A stretch of 64,000 nucleotides of DNA, taken from positions 620,001 through 684,000 of the forward strand of contig NZ_AP027361.1 of the NCBI RefSeq assembly GCF_030295915.1. The letters are read 5' to 3'. This stretch comes from Thalassotalea sediminis (GTDB lineage: Bacteria; Pseudomonadota; Gammaproteobacteria; Enterobacterales; Alteromonadaceae). Within the stretch, counting starts at the first letter, position 1, and the number at the start of each line of letters is the position of its first letter. The position numbers and the translations under genes are program-made. The notes under the pieces are model-generated. The model saw only the letters and a list, made by a program, of their open reading frames with translations, was not told the origin of the DNA and did no database searches. Of this stretch, positions 37,122 through 45,666 are shown piece by piece.

Positions 37122-38281
37122 TCCAGTTTAAAGCATTACTTATTAAAGAGCTAAAAGAAGCGTTTCGTGATAAACGTGCCCTTATGGTTGCACTCAGCAT
37201 GGGTTTATTAATGCCTGTTTTTATTATGGTCTTTTCAAAGTTCGCAATTAATGAAGCGGTAGATAACCCACCAATTTACGTAAAAGTTACTGGGGCTGAA
37301 CATGCACCCAAGTTAATGAAGTCTTTACGCGATAGCAATATTCTGCCTTTCAGCGAAGTCCCAGAAGATAAGAAACGTCAATGGGACGAATATAATGTTG
37401 AGTTGATCATTCCTGCGAGCTTTGCTGAAGATCTTCTTGAAGGAAACCCTATCGATTTGACACTACGTGCTGACTATAGTGAAAAGTCATTGAATGCGCC
37501 TATCCGTCGGATTAAAGATGAAGTACGCGCACACTCGCTTAATATTGGTTATAAGCGATTATTAGTACGAGGTATCGATGTAAAACTATTACGTCCAATT
37601 AATTTACAGGAGCAAGATACGTCAGCGCCAACAAGTAATGCTGTTATTATTACGTTAATGCTTGGTTTATATTTGATGATGGGGGCTTTCGTTTCAGGTC
37701 AATCAATATCTGTCGACTCTAGCGCCGGTGAGCGCGAACGAAATGTATTAGAGTTGTTGCTTTGTCAACCTGTTGAAACCTATAAAATTGTATTAGCTAA
37801 GTTAATTTGTTCTAGTTTAATTGCAACAATTTCAGTAACGCTTATGTTGAGTTTAACAACCGTATCGGTGAGTTTTGTTGATTTAACGAAAATCGGAGCG
37901 ACCTTTAGTTTAGACTTTACGACCTTTATCGCATTATTGATGTTATTGATACCACTTTGCTTTTTAGCATCATCATTACAACTATTTTTTGCCTTTCAAG
38001 CTAAATCTTTTAAAGAGGCACAATCTACAGTAGCAATGCTAATCATGGTGCCAGCGATGGTACCACTAGCCATGATGATGATGGATAGCAAACCAGCTTG
38101 GGTTGAATGGACACCCATATCAGCACAATCAATTTTAATGGAAGATTTGTTTAAAGGATTACCTGTTGATTGGAGTGCGTTGATTGTAAGTACGGCTGCT
38201 ACAGTAGCGTTAACTGCTGCACTTGTTGTTGGCATGTCAAAGCGCTTGAAGTCAGAGAAAGTTATTATGTCTTTAAGTTAA
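37118..38281 (+). CDS. ABC-2 type permease (NatB-like)
   Basis: This 387-residue permease has one N-terminal helix (about 22-42), a large extracytoplasmic domain (about 43-175), and five to six C-terminal helices. The marker SAGERERNVLELLLCQPVETYKIVLAKL (about 204-231) is the coupling segment of NatB/YhaP-type ABC-2 permeases. With the upstream ATPase it forms a homodimer-type exporter. The start overlaps the ATPase stop. The substrate is unknown; NatAB in Bacillus is linked to Na+ efflux, and many relatives to antibiotic or peptide resistance. Confidence 0.9.
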   Translation: MIQFKALLIKELKEAFRDKRALMVALSMGLLMPVFIMVFSKFAINEAVDNPPIYVKVTGAEHAPKLMKSLRDSNILPFSEVPEDKKRQWDEYNVELIIPASFAEDLLEGNPIDLTLRADYSEKSLNAPIRRIKDEVRAHSLNIGYKRLLVRGIDVKLLRPINLQEQDTSAPTSNAVIITLMLGLYLMMGAFVSGQSISVDSSAGERERNVLELLLCQPVETYKIVLAKLICSSLIATISVTLMLSLTTVSVSFVDLTKIGATFSLDFTTFIALLMLLIPLCFLASSLQLFFAFQAKSFKEAQSTVAMLIMVPAMVPLAMMMMDSKPAWVEWTPISAQSILMEDLFKGLPVDWSALIVSTAATVALTAALVVGMSKRLKSEKVIMSLS

Positions 38282-38298
38282 TTGAAGGTTGGTGATTT

Positions 38299-38889
38299 GT
38301 GAATAAATCGTTAGAATTACCGTCATTACAACGAGATCACCGTATAACGGTGACGACTGGGAAAACTAACGATTTGGATCTTCAAAAAATATTCACTGAA
38401 TGGATGACGGAGCACGAAAAGCTGCTTCGTCATATTATTACCGGTTTTGAAGCAAAACCTGCTTTACAAGATGAGCTTTTTCAAGAGATTGCTCTGAATA
38501 TTTGGCGAGCATTACCTAAATTTCGCCATGATTCAGCCGTGAAAACATTTGTTGCGCGTATCGCACATAATGTTTTGGCAACACATGTCGCCAAAGCTGT
38601 GCGTACTGTGAAAGCAGATCACGATCTTAGTGACATGCCACAAGATGTTGAACAAGATCATCAACAACCAACACCATACCAATCTCTGGATCAACAGCAA
38701 CGACAACGCAAACTAGCGCAGGCTATTCGTCAGTTAAAATTAGAACAACAGCAAGTGATAACGTTGGCATTGGAAGGTATGAGTTATCAAGAAGTTGCCG
38801 ATGTACTGTCTATTACCACAAATTTAGTAGGTGTACGGTTGCAACGCGCGAAAGCAGCACTTAGTGAGTTGCTAGGGGCAGAAAAATAA
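38299..38889 (+). CDS. RNA polymerase sigma factor, sigma-70/ECF-like
   Basis: This 196-residue protein has the two-domain plan of ECF sigma factors. Region 2 (about 22-90) includes LFQEIALNIWRALPKFRHDSAVKTFVARIAHNV. A variable polar linker rich in Gln/Asp follows (about 98-135), and then region 4 (about 137-190, LEQQQVITLALEGMSYQEVADVLSITTNLVGVRLQRAKAAL) with its helix-turn-helix. Start is GTG 38299 with AAGG about 10 bases upstream. Its stop overlaps the start of the next gene (TAATG), which encodes a membrane protein placed where anti-sigma factors usually lie. It is predicted to control this operon, possibly in response to envelope stress or a peptide. Confidence 0.88.
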   Translation: MNKSLELPSLQRDHRITVTTGKTNDLDLQKIFTEWMTEHEKLLRHIITGFEAKPALQDELFQEIALNIWRALPKFRHDSAVKTFVARIAHNVLATHVAKAVRTVKADHDLSDMPQDVEQDHQQPTPYQSLDQQQRQRKLAQAIRQLKLEQQQVITLALEGMSYQEVADVLSITTNLVGVRLQRAKAALSELLGAEK

Positions 38890-39521
38890 TGACTGCAAAT
38901 AATTCAGAACCTCATAAAGATAAAGACATGAATAAAGATACGAGTCTTGATACATCGCTAATTGATGAACAATGGCAAGCGTTAACTCAAGATTGGCAAC
39001 AGCAGCCCACAGTAAAAACGGATATTCAAAAGCTATTAAAAAAAACTAAACGTAGAACGAGAGAAGCCAAATATATATTTGTAGCGAATGTTGTTGCAAC
39101 GGTAGGACTCATAATAAGTGCACTATACGGCACATTTGTTGAAGATTCTTGGGAAAGACCTTTACTGGGTTATTTATGGGGAAGTGCAGTACTATCGATT
39201 ATTTTTTGTTATTACGAATTGAAAATTCGATTAACAACATGGAAGCAAATTAATGATAGCCCTGAACAGGCGATTCAAAATGCCATTAAGGGGCATCAGT
39301 CATCACTTAGCTATATTCGGTTAACTAAGTGGTCGTGTTTACCTTTTGGTATATTAGCGAACTTCTTTGTGTATGAATCTGCGATAAATGCTGAAAAATC
39401 GCCACTAACAGGTTTAATGTTAATCAACGTTTTTATATTTATAATGTGGGGGATCACTCATTGGTTTGGTGTAAAACGTAAAAAAGAATTAAAAACACTA
39501 CTTGCAAGAAATCAAAATTAA
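38889..39521 (+). CDS. Four-helix membrane protein, candidate anti-sigma factor
   Basis: I recognise no named family. The 210 residues comprise a polar N-terminal part (1-65, with DEQWQALTQDWQQQPTVKTDIQKLLKKTKRR) and four membrane helices in two pairs (about 65-83 FVANVVATVGLIISALYG, 92-108, 150-165 and 172-190), with both termini probably in the cytoplasm. A cytoplasmic Trp/Gln-rich N-terminal helix followed by membrane helices, translationally coupled to a sigma factor gene, is what an anti-sigma factor would look like. No zinc ZAS motif (HxxxCxxC) is seen, so the role is inference from position. Confidence 0.65.
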   Translation: MTANNSEPHKDKDMNKDTSLDTSLIDEQWQALTQDWQQQPTVKTDIQKLLKKTKRRTREAKYIFVANVVATVGLIISALYGTFVEDSWERPLLGYLWGSAVLSIIFCYYELKIRLTTWKQINDSPEQAIQNAIKGHQSSLSYIRLTKWSCLPFGILANFFVYESAINAEKSPLTGLMLINVFIFIMWGITHWFGVKRKKELKTLLARNQN

Positions 39522-39839
39522 TAACTATTATTACGCTATAAATTCATATTAAATTCGGATTGTCACTTAAATTTCTGAATTTAATGTGTTGTTCTTTGTT
39601 TTTTTATTCGATATATTACCTCGAAAGCGGGTTTGATCTCGCATCCGAAAACTTTTACCGCATATTGCACTTTGGGCAATCGATATATTTCATTAAAAAA
39701 TGAAATAACTGCATGAGGTTTTTGCGTATACATTAGCGCATGATTCAGGCAAAATATGCGGCAATTAAACTTAGACAAACCGTCCAGCTAATGTCTCGTA
39801 TTGTACAGGGCAATAAAGCTGAGAACTTGAGGTATAAAC
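39522..39839. other. 318-base upstream region of glyA
   Basis: No convincing gene. A 65-codon frame on the minus strand (39581-39778) has no ribosome-binding site and unconvincing composition. The region must hold the glyA promoter; I looked for a PurR-like box (ACGCAAACGTTTTCGT) and found only loose resemblance around 39640-39660. A TGAGGT ribosome-binding site precedes the glyA ATG. Confidence 0.35.
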
Positions 39840-41096
39840 ATGCTTACTCGTGATATGAATATTGCCGATTTTGACGCTGAATTATGGCAGTCAATGACTG
39901 ACGAAACCATTCGTCAAGAAGAGCACATCGAACTCATTGCTTCTGAAAACTACTGTAGTCCTCGTGTGCTAGAAGCCCAAGGTTCGCAGTTGACAAACAA
40001 ATATGCTGAAGGTTATCCCGGTAAGCGTTACTACGGTGGTTGTGAATTTGTTGATAAAGCCGAAGCGTTAGCTATTGAAAGAGCCAAAGAATTATTTGGT
40101 GCTGACTATGCAAACGTGCAACCACATGCAGGCTCACAAGCTAATGCGGCAGTTTTTCAAGCGTTAGTTTCACCAGGCGGAAAAGTATTAGGTATGAGCC
40201 TTGCTCATGGTGGTCACTTAACTCATGGTTCGCATGTAAACTTCTCTGGTAAATCGTACGAAGCATTTCAATATGGTTTAGATCCTGAAACCGGTGATAT
40301 TGATTACGTAGAAATGGAACGTTTAGCACAAGAGCATAAGCCAGAAATGATCATTGGTGGTTTTTCTGCATTCTCTGGCGTTGTTGATTGGGCGCGTATG
40401 CGTAAAATTGCCGATAGCGTTGGCGCTTATTTTATGGTTGATATGGCGCACGTCGCTGGTTTAATTGCGGCAGGGCTATACCCTAACCCAGTACCCCATG
40501 CACATGTAGTGACAACAACAACGCATAAAACATTAGCTGGTCCTCGTGGCGGCCTTATTGTTTCTGGTTGTGGCGATGAAGACGTTTATAAAAAGTTAAA
40601 CTCTGCTGTTTTTCCTGGTGGTCAAGGTGGTCCATTGATGCATGTTATCGCTGCAAAAGCGGTTGCATTTAAAGAAGCATTACAGCCAGAGTTTAAAGTA
40701 TATCAGCAACAAGTGCTTGATAATGCAAAAGCAATGGTTGAGGTATTACAAGAACGCGGTTATAAAGTTGTATCAAATGGCACAGAAAACCATTTGTTAT
40801 TACTTGATTTGATCGACAAAGATATCACGGGTAAAGATGCTGACGCTGCGCTTGGTCGTGCACATATTACAGTCAATAAAAACTCTGTACCTAACGATCC
40901 ACGTTCACCTTTTGTTACATCAGGATTGCGTTTAGGTACACCTGCGATAACGCGTCGTGGATTCGGTATCGAAGAAACGAAAGCATTAACTGGTTGGATA
41001 TGTGATATCCTTGACGATATCAACAATGAAGCAACCATTGCTGCCGTTCAGGAAAAAGTAAAAGAAGTTTGTGCTCGGTTACCGGTTTACGCATAA
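39840..41096 (+). CDS. glyA: Serine hydroxymethyltransferase
   Basis: This 418-residue, full-length PLP enzyme interconverts serine and glycine with tetrahydrofolate and is the main one-carbon source. Visible landmarks are [20 protein letters not shown] (about 27-46), the folate/PLP region [14 protein letters not shown] (about 94-107), [12 protein letters not shown] (about 201-212), and the Schiff-base lysine motif [11 protein letters not shown] (Lys about 230). It is a single-gene transcript with its own terminator, directly upstream of the nrdR-rib operon. Confidence 0.98.
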   Translation: MLTRDMNIADFDAELWQSMTDETIRQEEHIELIASENYCSPRVLEAQGSQLTNKYAEGYPGKRYYGGCEFVDKAEALAIERAKELFGADYANVQPHAGSQANAAVFQALVSPGGKVLGMSLAHGGHLTHGSHVNFSGKSYEAFQYGLDPETGDIDYVEMERLAQEHKPEMIIGGFSAFSGVVDWARMRKIADSVGAYFMVDMAHVAGLIAAGLYPNPVPHAHVVTTTTHKTLAGPRGGLIVSGCGDEDVYKKLNSAVFPGGQGGPLMHVIAAKAVAFKEALQPEFKVYQQQVLDNAKAMVEVLQERGYKVVSNGTENHLLLLDLIDKDITGKDADAALGRAHITVNKNSVPNDPRSPFVTSGLRLGTPAITRRGFGIEETKALTGWICDILDDINNEATIAAVQEKVKEVCARLPVYA

Positions 41097-41181
41097 CTTG
41101 TTAGCAGGTGACATTTATAGTGGTTTTCGCTTCGGTAGTTAAATGAAGTTAACCACTATCTTTCTGAATGTTATTGTTTAC

Positions 41182-41215
41182 AAAAGCCCAAAGGAAACTT
41201 TGGGCTTTTTTATTA
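41182..41215 (+). terminator. Rho-independent terminator of glyA
   Basis: AAAAGCCCAAAG (41182-41193) pairs with CTTTGGGCTTTT (41198-41209) around a GAAA tetraloop and is followed by more T. Very strong. Confidence 0.96.
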
Positions 41216-41283
41216 TTTGTCAGTTACTTCATTCTTAAATTCCTTTAAAATAACCTACTATTAAACTCTCATTGGGAACAACC

Positions 41284-41739
41284 ATGTATTGTCCATTTTG
41301 CACGGCGACTGAAACAAAGGTGATCGATTCACGCCTTGTCGCTGACGGACATCAAATTAGGCGTCGCCGTGAATGTATTGCGTGTTTAGAGCGCTTTACT
41401 ACTTTTGAAATGGCAGAGCTTGTTATGCCGCGTATTATTAAACGTGACGGTTCGAGAGAGCCTTATCATGAAGAAAAGCTTCGTTCTGGTTTAATGCGCG
41501 CTTTGGAAAAGCGCCCGGTAAGCGTAGAGCAAACAGAAAAAGCCATTAATCGATTAAAATCCAAATTACGTGCAACAGGCGAACGAGAAGTATCGAGTGA
41601 AATGTTAGGTAATTTAATTATGGAACAACTTAAAAAACTCGATAAAGTTGCTTATGTACGCTTTGCCTCGGTATATCGTTCTTTTGAAGACATTCGGGAG
41701 TTTGGCGAAGAAATCGCTCGACTAGGTGATGACAATTAA
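41284..41739 (+). CDS. nrdR: Transcriptional repressor NrdR
   Basis: This 151-residue protein has the N-terminal zinc ribbon (MYCPFC ... CIACLERF, four Cys) and an ATP-cone domain (about 49-139, [33 protein letters not shown]). NrdR senses ATP/dATP and represses ribonucleotide reductase genes by binding NrdR boxes. I use ATG 41284 because the family starts MxCPFC; an in-frame TTG at 41272 would add four residues. It heads the rib operon, a conserved arrangement in gammaproteobacteria. Confidence 0.97.
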   Translation: MYCPFCTATETKVIDSRLVADGHQIRRRRECIACLERFTTFEMAELVMPRIIKRDGSREPYHEEKLRSGLMRALEKRPVSVEQTEKAINRLKSKLRATGEREVSSEMLGNLIMEQLKKLDKVAYVRFASVYRSFEDIREFGEEIARLGDDN

Positions 41740-41740
41740 T

Positions 41741-42877
41741 ATGACTAAGACCTTTTCGCAAGCAGACTATCGCTATATGACGAGAGCAATCGTGCTCGCT
41801 AAAAAGGGGGTATACACAACGTCACCTAATCCCCGTGTTGGTTGTGTAATCGTTAAGGATGATGAAGTTGTTGGTGAAGGTTGGCATCAACAAGCAGGCC
41901 ATGCGCATGCTGAGGTAAATGCGTTGGCACAAGCAGGAGAAATGGCAAAAGGCGCTACCGCGTATGTAACACTAGAGCCGTGTTCTCATTTCGGCAGAAC
42001 ACCACCTTGCGCGCAAGGTTTAATTAAGGCAGGTGTGACGAAAGTGATTGCAGCGATGGTCGATCCAAACCCGCAAGTGTCAGGTAATGGCCTTGCTATG
42101 CTGGCGCAAGCGGGGATAGAAACCTTACAAGGTTTACTGGAGACTGATGCCAAGGCACTCAACGTAGGTTTTATTTCTTTAATGACAAAAGGGCGACCCT
42201 ATGTGCGTTGTAAGTTAGCAGCAAGTCTTGATGGAAAAACCGCTATGGCTTCAGGTGAGAGTCAATGGATAACCTCACAAGCTGCGCGTAGCGATGTTCA
42301 GAGACTTAGAGCTCAAAGTTGTGCTGTTGTCAGTGGTGCTGACTCTATTTTACATGATAATGCTCGTATGACGGTAAGATGGGCAGAATTAGGCAGTTTG
42401 AAACATCAATACCAAGAGAAAGATGTGCGACAACCGGTACGCGTGATCATTGACTCAAAAAACCGTTTATCGCCAGCGTTGGCAATTTTTAGTATCGAAG
42501 CACCAATTGTCATTTTAACGACTCAACTTGAAAACAGCCACCAATGGCCTCATTTTGTTGAACATATTATCTTGCCGAAATCACAATGTGGTCAATATGT
42601 TGATCTTGATGCAGCATTAAAAGCCCTTGCTGAAAAAGGGCTGAATGACATACTCGTTGAATCAGGTATGCAACTCGCTGGGGCGTTTATTGAGCAAGGT
42701 CTTGTTGATGAACTGGTACTATATCAAGCACCTAAGTTGCTTGGTCATGCAGGTAAAGGACTCGTTAATTTTCCTCATGTCGACACGTTAAAACAAGCAA
42801 AATCGTTAGTTATTAAAGACGTTGCCATGGTGGGGCACGATATTAAAATCGTGGCGAATTTTAACCGTGAAACCTAG
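41741..42877 (+). CDS. ribD: Bifunctional riboflavin deaminase/reductase RibD
   Basis: This 378-residue enzyme catalyses two early steps of riboflavin synthesis. The N-terminal deaminase domain (about 5-140) holds the zinc site HAHAEVNAL and LEPCSHFGRTPPCAQGL. The C-terminal reductase domain (about 142-375) includes PYVRCKLAASLDGKTAMASGESQWITS and the NADPH-binding LNDILVESGMQLAGAFIEQGLVDEL. The likely start is ATG 41741, one base after the nrdR stop; GTG 41726 and ATG 41729 are in-frame alternatives that overlap nrdR. Translation is coupled to nrdR either way. Confidence 0.96.
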   Translation: MTKTFSQADYRYMTRAIVLAKKGVYTTSPNPRVGCVIVKDDEVVGEGWHQQAGHAHAEVNALAQAGEMAKGATAYVTLEPCSHFGRTPPCAQGLIKAGVTKVIAAMVDPNPQVSGNGLAMLAQAGIETLQGLLETDAKALNVGFISLMTKGRPYVRCKLAASLDGKTAMASGESQWITSQAARSDVQRLRAQSCAVVSGADSILHDNARMTVRWAELGSLKHQYQEKDVRQPVRVIIDSKNRLSPALAIFSIEAPIVILTTQLENSHQWPHFVEHIILPKSQCGQYVDLDAALKALAEKGLNDILVESGMQLAGAFIEQGLVDELVLYQAPKLLGHAGKGLVNFPHVDTLKQAKSLVIKDVAMVGHDIKIVANFNRET

Positions 42878-42892
42878 AATTAGAGAAATAAA

Positions 42893-43555
42893 ATGTTTAC
42901 TGGAATTATTGAAGCGATAGGCACGATTAAGCAATTACAGGTGAGTGCACAAGGCGCTCGTATTGTAATAGATACTGGTGCATTAGACATGGCTGATGTA
43001 AAGCTCGGAGATTCTATTGCCACCAACGGCATTTGCTTAACAGTAATTGCTTTTGACGCGAAAAGCTTTAGCGCTGACGTATCGACTGAAACATTATCAC
43101 GAACTGGGTTTGCACACTATCAAGTTAATCAACGTGTTAATTTAGAAAAAGCGATGTTACCAACGACACGGTTTGGTGGACACATTGTTTCTGGACATGT
43201 TGATGCCGTAGCAAAGATTGAAAGTATCAATGACACTGGTAATAGCACAGATTATTGGCTAGAAATGTCGGAAGAAATTGCCCCCTATATTGCTGAAAAA
43301 GGGTCTATTACGATTGATGGTGTAAGTTTAACCGTAAACGCGCTTGAAGCGAACAAATTTAGGTTAACAATTGTTCCTCATACAGCGGAGCAAACTATTA
43401 TGCCAAACTACCGCCAGGGAAGTTATGTCAATGTTGAAGTTGATGTAATGGCACGTTATATCGAACGCTTGTTGTTAAAACAAAACAGCAATCAAACAAA
43501 TGCATCTGGCGTGACTGAATCTCTATTGCGTCAAAGTGGTTTTATTAAAAATTAA
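42893..43555 (+). CDS. ribE: Riboflavin synthase alpha subunit
   Basis: This 220-residue enzyme converts two molecules of 6,7-dimethyl-8-ribityllumazine to riboflavin. It has the invariant N-terminus MFTGIIEAIG and two lumazine-binding barrels: ATNGICLTVIAF with RFGGHIVSGHVDAV, and TIDGVSLTVNAL with TIVPHTAEQTIM. It lies 15 bases after ribD and 9 before ribBA. Often also called ribC in other naming schemes. Confidence 0.97.
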   Translation: MFTGIIEAIGTIKQLQVSAQGARIVIDTGALDMADVKLGDSIATNGICLTVIAFDAKSFSADVSTETLSRTGFAHYQVNQRVNLEKAMLPTTRFGGHIVSGHVDAVAKIESINDTGNSTDYWLEMSEEIAPYIAEKGSITIDGVSLTVNALEANKFRLTIVPHTAEQTIMPNYRQGSYVNVEVDVMARYIERLLLKQNSNQTNASGVTESLLRQSGFIKN

Positions 43556-43564
43556 GAGGCTGTC

Positions 43565-44674
43565 ATGAACTTAAATACTCCTCAGGAGCTAATTGACGAT
43601 ATTAAACAGGGTAAAATGGTTATCCTTATGGATGATGAAGATCGCGAGAATGAAGGCGATTTCATCATGGCAGCGGAGCTTGTCACACCTGAAGCGATTA
43701 ATTTTATGGCAACACATGGCCGTGGATTAATTTGCATGCCGATGACAATTGAACGTTGTAAAAAATTAAACCTGCCATTAATGGTTAGTAAAAATGACGC
43801 ACAATTCTCAACCAATTTTACTGTTTCAATTGAAGCGGCCGAAGGTGTTACGACCGGTATCTCAGCTGCAGATCGTGCAAAAACAGTTTTAGCCGCAGTT
43901 TCCAAGGATGCTAATCAACATTCAATTGTTCAACCAGGTCATATCTTTCCATTAATGGCAAAAGATGGTGGTGTGCTTAATAGAGCCGGCCATACCGAAG
44001 CTGGCGTAGACCTTGCTCGGTTGGCTGGATTAGAGCCCGCATCTGTGATTGTTGAGATATTAAATGAAGACGGCACCATGGCGCGCCGTCCAGATTTAGA
44101 AATTATTGCTGAACGTCATGGTATTAAAATGGGCACAATTGCAGATCTTATTGAATATCGCAATGCTAACGAAACAACAATCGAGCGTGTTTCCCAGTGC
44201 AAGTTACCAACAGCGTTCGGTGAATTTGATTTGACAGTGTTTAAAGACACGATAGATGGACAAGCTCATTTCGCTTTAACAAAGGGAGAAATAGAGCATG
44301 ATAAACCAACGTTAGTGCGAGTTCATTTGGAAAATACCTTTAGAGATTTGTTGTTTAGTCAACGAGAAAGTGTTGCAAAATGGCCAATTGGCGATGCCCT
44401 TAAACGTATTGGCAGTGAAGGTGGTGTTTTAGTGTTGCTCGGTAAGCATGAATCGCCGGATGAACTTATTGCCCAAGTACAAAAGTATGCCAAACTTGAT
44501 GCAGGAGAAGAGGTAAAAGAAGTTCAGCGTCATATCGGTTCGAGAAATGTTGGTGTAGGTTCACAAATTTTAGCTAATTTGGGCGTGGGTAAAATGCGCT
44601 TATTGAGCTCGCAAGTTAAGTATCACTCATTGTCGGGTTTTGGCTTAGAGGTTGTTGAATATATTAATGAGTAA
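43565..44674 (+). CDS. ribBA: RibB fused to degenerate RibA-like domain (RibBA/RibBX type)
   Basis: The N-terminal half (about 1-200) is an intact 3,4-dihydroxy-2-butanone-4-phosphate synthase: [30 protein letters not shown] and [14 protein letters not shown] carry the acidic metal site and substrate ligands. The C-terminal half (about 205-369) has the GTP cyclohydrolase II fold ([14 protein letters not shown]..., [18 protein letters not shown]), but the zinc ligands normally in SECLTGD...CDCG are absent; the segment reads [18 protein letters not shown] with no Cys. So it should not open GTP, and matches the RibBX variant described in proteobacteria. A real ribA must exist elsewhere. It is the last rib gene here. 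Confidence 0.93.
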   Translation: MNLNTPQELIDDIKQGKMVILMDDEDRENEGDFIMAAELVTPEAINFMATHGRGLICMPMTIERCKKLNLPLMVSKNDAQFSTNFTVSIEAAEGVTTGISAADRAKTVLAAVSKDANQHSIVQPGHIFPLMAKDGGVLNRAGHTEAGVDLARLAGLEPASVIVEILNEDGTMARRPDLEIIAERHGIKMGTIADLIEYRNANETTIERVSQCKLPTAFGEFDLTVFKDTIDGQAHFALTKGEIEHDKPTLVRVHLENTFRDLLFSQRESVAKWPIGDALKRIGSEGGVLVLLGKHESPDELIAQVQKYAKLDAGEEVKEVQRHIGSRNVGVGSQILANLGVGKMRLLSSQVKYHSLSGFGLEVVEYINE

Positions 44675-44688
44675 CGCAACCTAACACG

Positions 44689-45576
44689 TTATTTATCGAA
44701 TTCGCCTTCAGTTGTTTTAGTGACGAGTGAAGGCGTTTTTTTATCGTTAAGATAATGGTCTAAATAATAGGTTTTCAATGCGTCTTTATCATTCCGTTCA
44801 TACCAACGCAATCGTGACGGCAAATAGTTTTCAGAAGTTGCTTCTTGTACTAATAACCGATCAATGGCATTGATAACGTCTTTCCCCCATGGACTGTCTG
44901 AACATGCAAAATGAACCGATAAATACTTAAGCGATGATATTTCTTTTATCGCGATGCTTTGGCTATTAAGTGACAAACCTAGTTGATGTTTTGAATAATT
45001 GATCACAGGTGGATATTCGATTAACGCATCAAAACGACGACGAAAAAACATGCGGACTAAACTATTGTAATTGTTTTGTCGCAATATATTTGTATTCGTT
45101 TGATTTTTTTGAATAATATCATTGATTATCTGTGGATACCGTTGCGTTGCAATACCGAGTTTTATTTTCTCATTTTTAAGTAGCCTAGTCAGTGAAATTG
45201 ACGCTTGCAGAGAAAAACTAGGAAAGTCGTCTTTATGATAAATAAGTTGGTGCGGTAATAAAAAGCTATTTACTTTCGATAATATTGCTGGGGTATTAGC
45301 GAGTGCAGACGCTGAACAAACCTTGGTTTTTTTTGCAAATTCCGCCAATAACCGTTGGGTATTCATCACCACTTTTTTATGATGGTAGTGTGGCATTTTC
45401 GCGGTGATATTGTTAAGGATTACGTCATAAATCCCTTGTCCTTTATCTGGACCATGCAATATATAAAATGGTGGCCAGTCTAACACTCGCCAAATAATGG
45501 TTTCCTTTGCCTCTGAGTTGGCACTTGTGATGAATAGTATTATCCCTAAAATCCAACTTTTTACTATTAAATTCAA
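44689..45576 (-). CDS. Periplasmic solute-binding-like protein (TIGR02285 type)
   Basis: This 295-residue exported protein has a signal peptide (about 1-23, ILGIILFITSANSEA) and the fold of family 3 periplasmic binding proteins (IIWRVLDWPPFYILHGPDKGQGIYDVILN at the N-terminus, then two lobes). The WPPFYI...GxGIxD phrasing is that of the TIGR02285 group common in Alteromonadales and Vibrio. These proteins usually stand alone without permease genes and have no assigned ligand. The 3' end carries the terminator of the convergent rib operon. A function in amino-acid sensing is possible but not shown. Confidence 0.75.
   Translation of the reverse strand: MNLIVKSWILGIILFITSANSEAKETIIWRVLDWPPFYILHGPDKGQGIYDVILNNITAKMPHYHHKKVVMNTQRLLAEFAKKTKVCSASALANTPAILSKVNSFLLPHQLIYHKDDFPSFSLQASISLTRLLKNEKIKLGIATQRYPQIINDIIQKNQTNTNILRQNNYNSLVRMFFRRRFDALIEYPPVINYSKHQLGLSLNSQSIAIKEISSLKYLSVHFACSDSPWGKDVINAIDRLLVQEATSENYLPSRLRWYERNDKDALKTYYLDHYLNDKKTPSLVTKTTEGEFDK
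44703..44742 (+). terminator. Terminator of the nrdR-rib operon, inside the convergent gene
   Basis: CGCCTTCA (44703-44710) pairs with TGAAGGCG (44728-44735) across a 17-base loop and is followed by seven T (44736-44742) on the plus strand. It lies within the last 18 codons of the convergent minus-strand gene, whose stop is only 14 bases from the ribBA stop. Confidence 0.8.
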
Positions 45577-45609
45577 TGTGCTCTAATCATAACAATTTCG
45601 TTAGGGAAG

Positions 45610-45640
45610 ATAACCATAAGCTATCAAAGCTTATGGTTAT
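45610..45640. terminator. Long inverted repeat downstream of the amidase gene
   Basis: ATAACCATAAGCT (45610-45622) and AGCTTATGGTTAT (45628-45640) form a perfect 13-bp stem around ATCAA between two minus-strand genes. On the minus strand it is followed by CTTCCC, not a T-run, so it may be a weak terminator or a 3'-end stabiliser of the amidase mRNA. Confidence 0.5.
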
Positions 45641-45666
45641 GTACAATCAATTGTTTTAAATGTATT

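Noticed and set aside
39600..39700. PurR box upstream of glyA
   Set aside because: Only scattered matches to the 16-base palindrome; too weak to report.
39581..39778. 65-codon minus-strand frame upstream of glyA
   Set aside because: No ribosome-binding site, no recognisable motif, and it occupies the expected glyA promoter region.
42877..43565. FMN riboswitch controlling the rib genes
   Set aside because: Gaps between rib genes here are 9-15 bases and cannot hold the element; none was seen upstream of nrdR.
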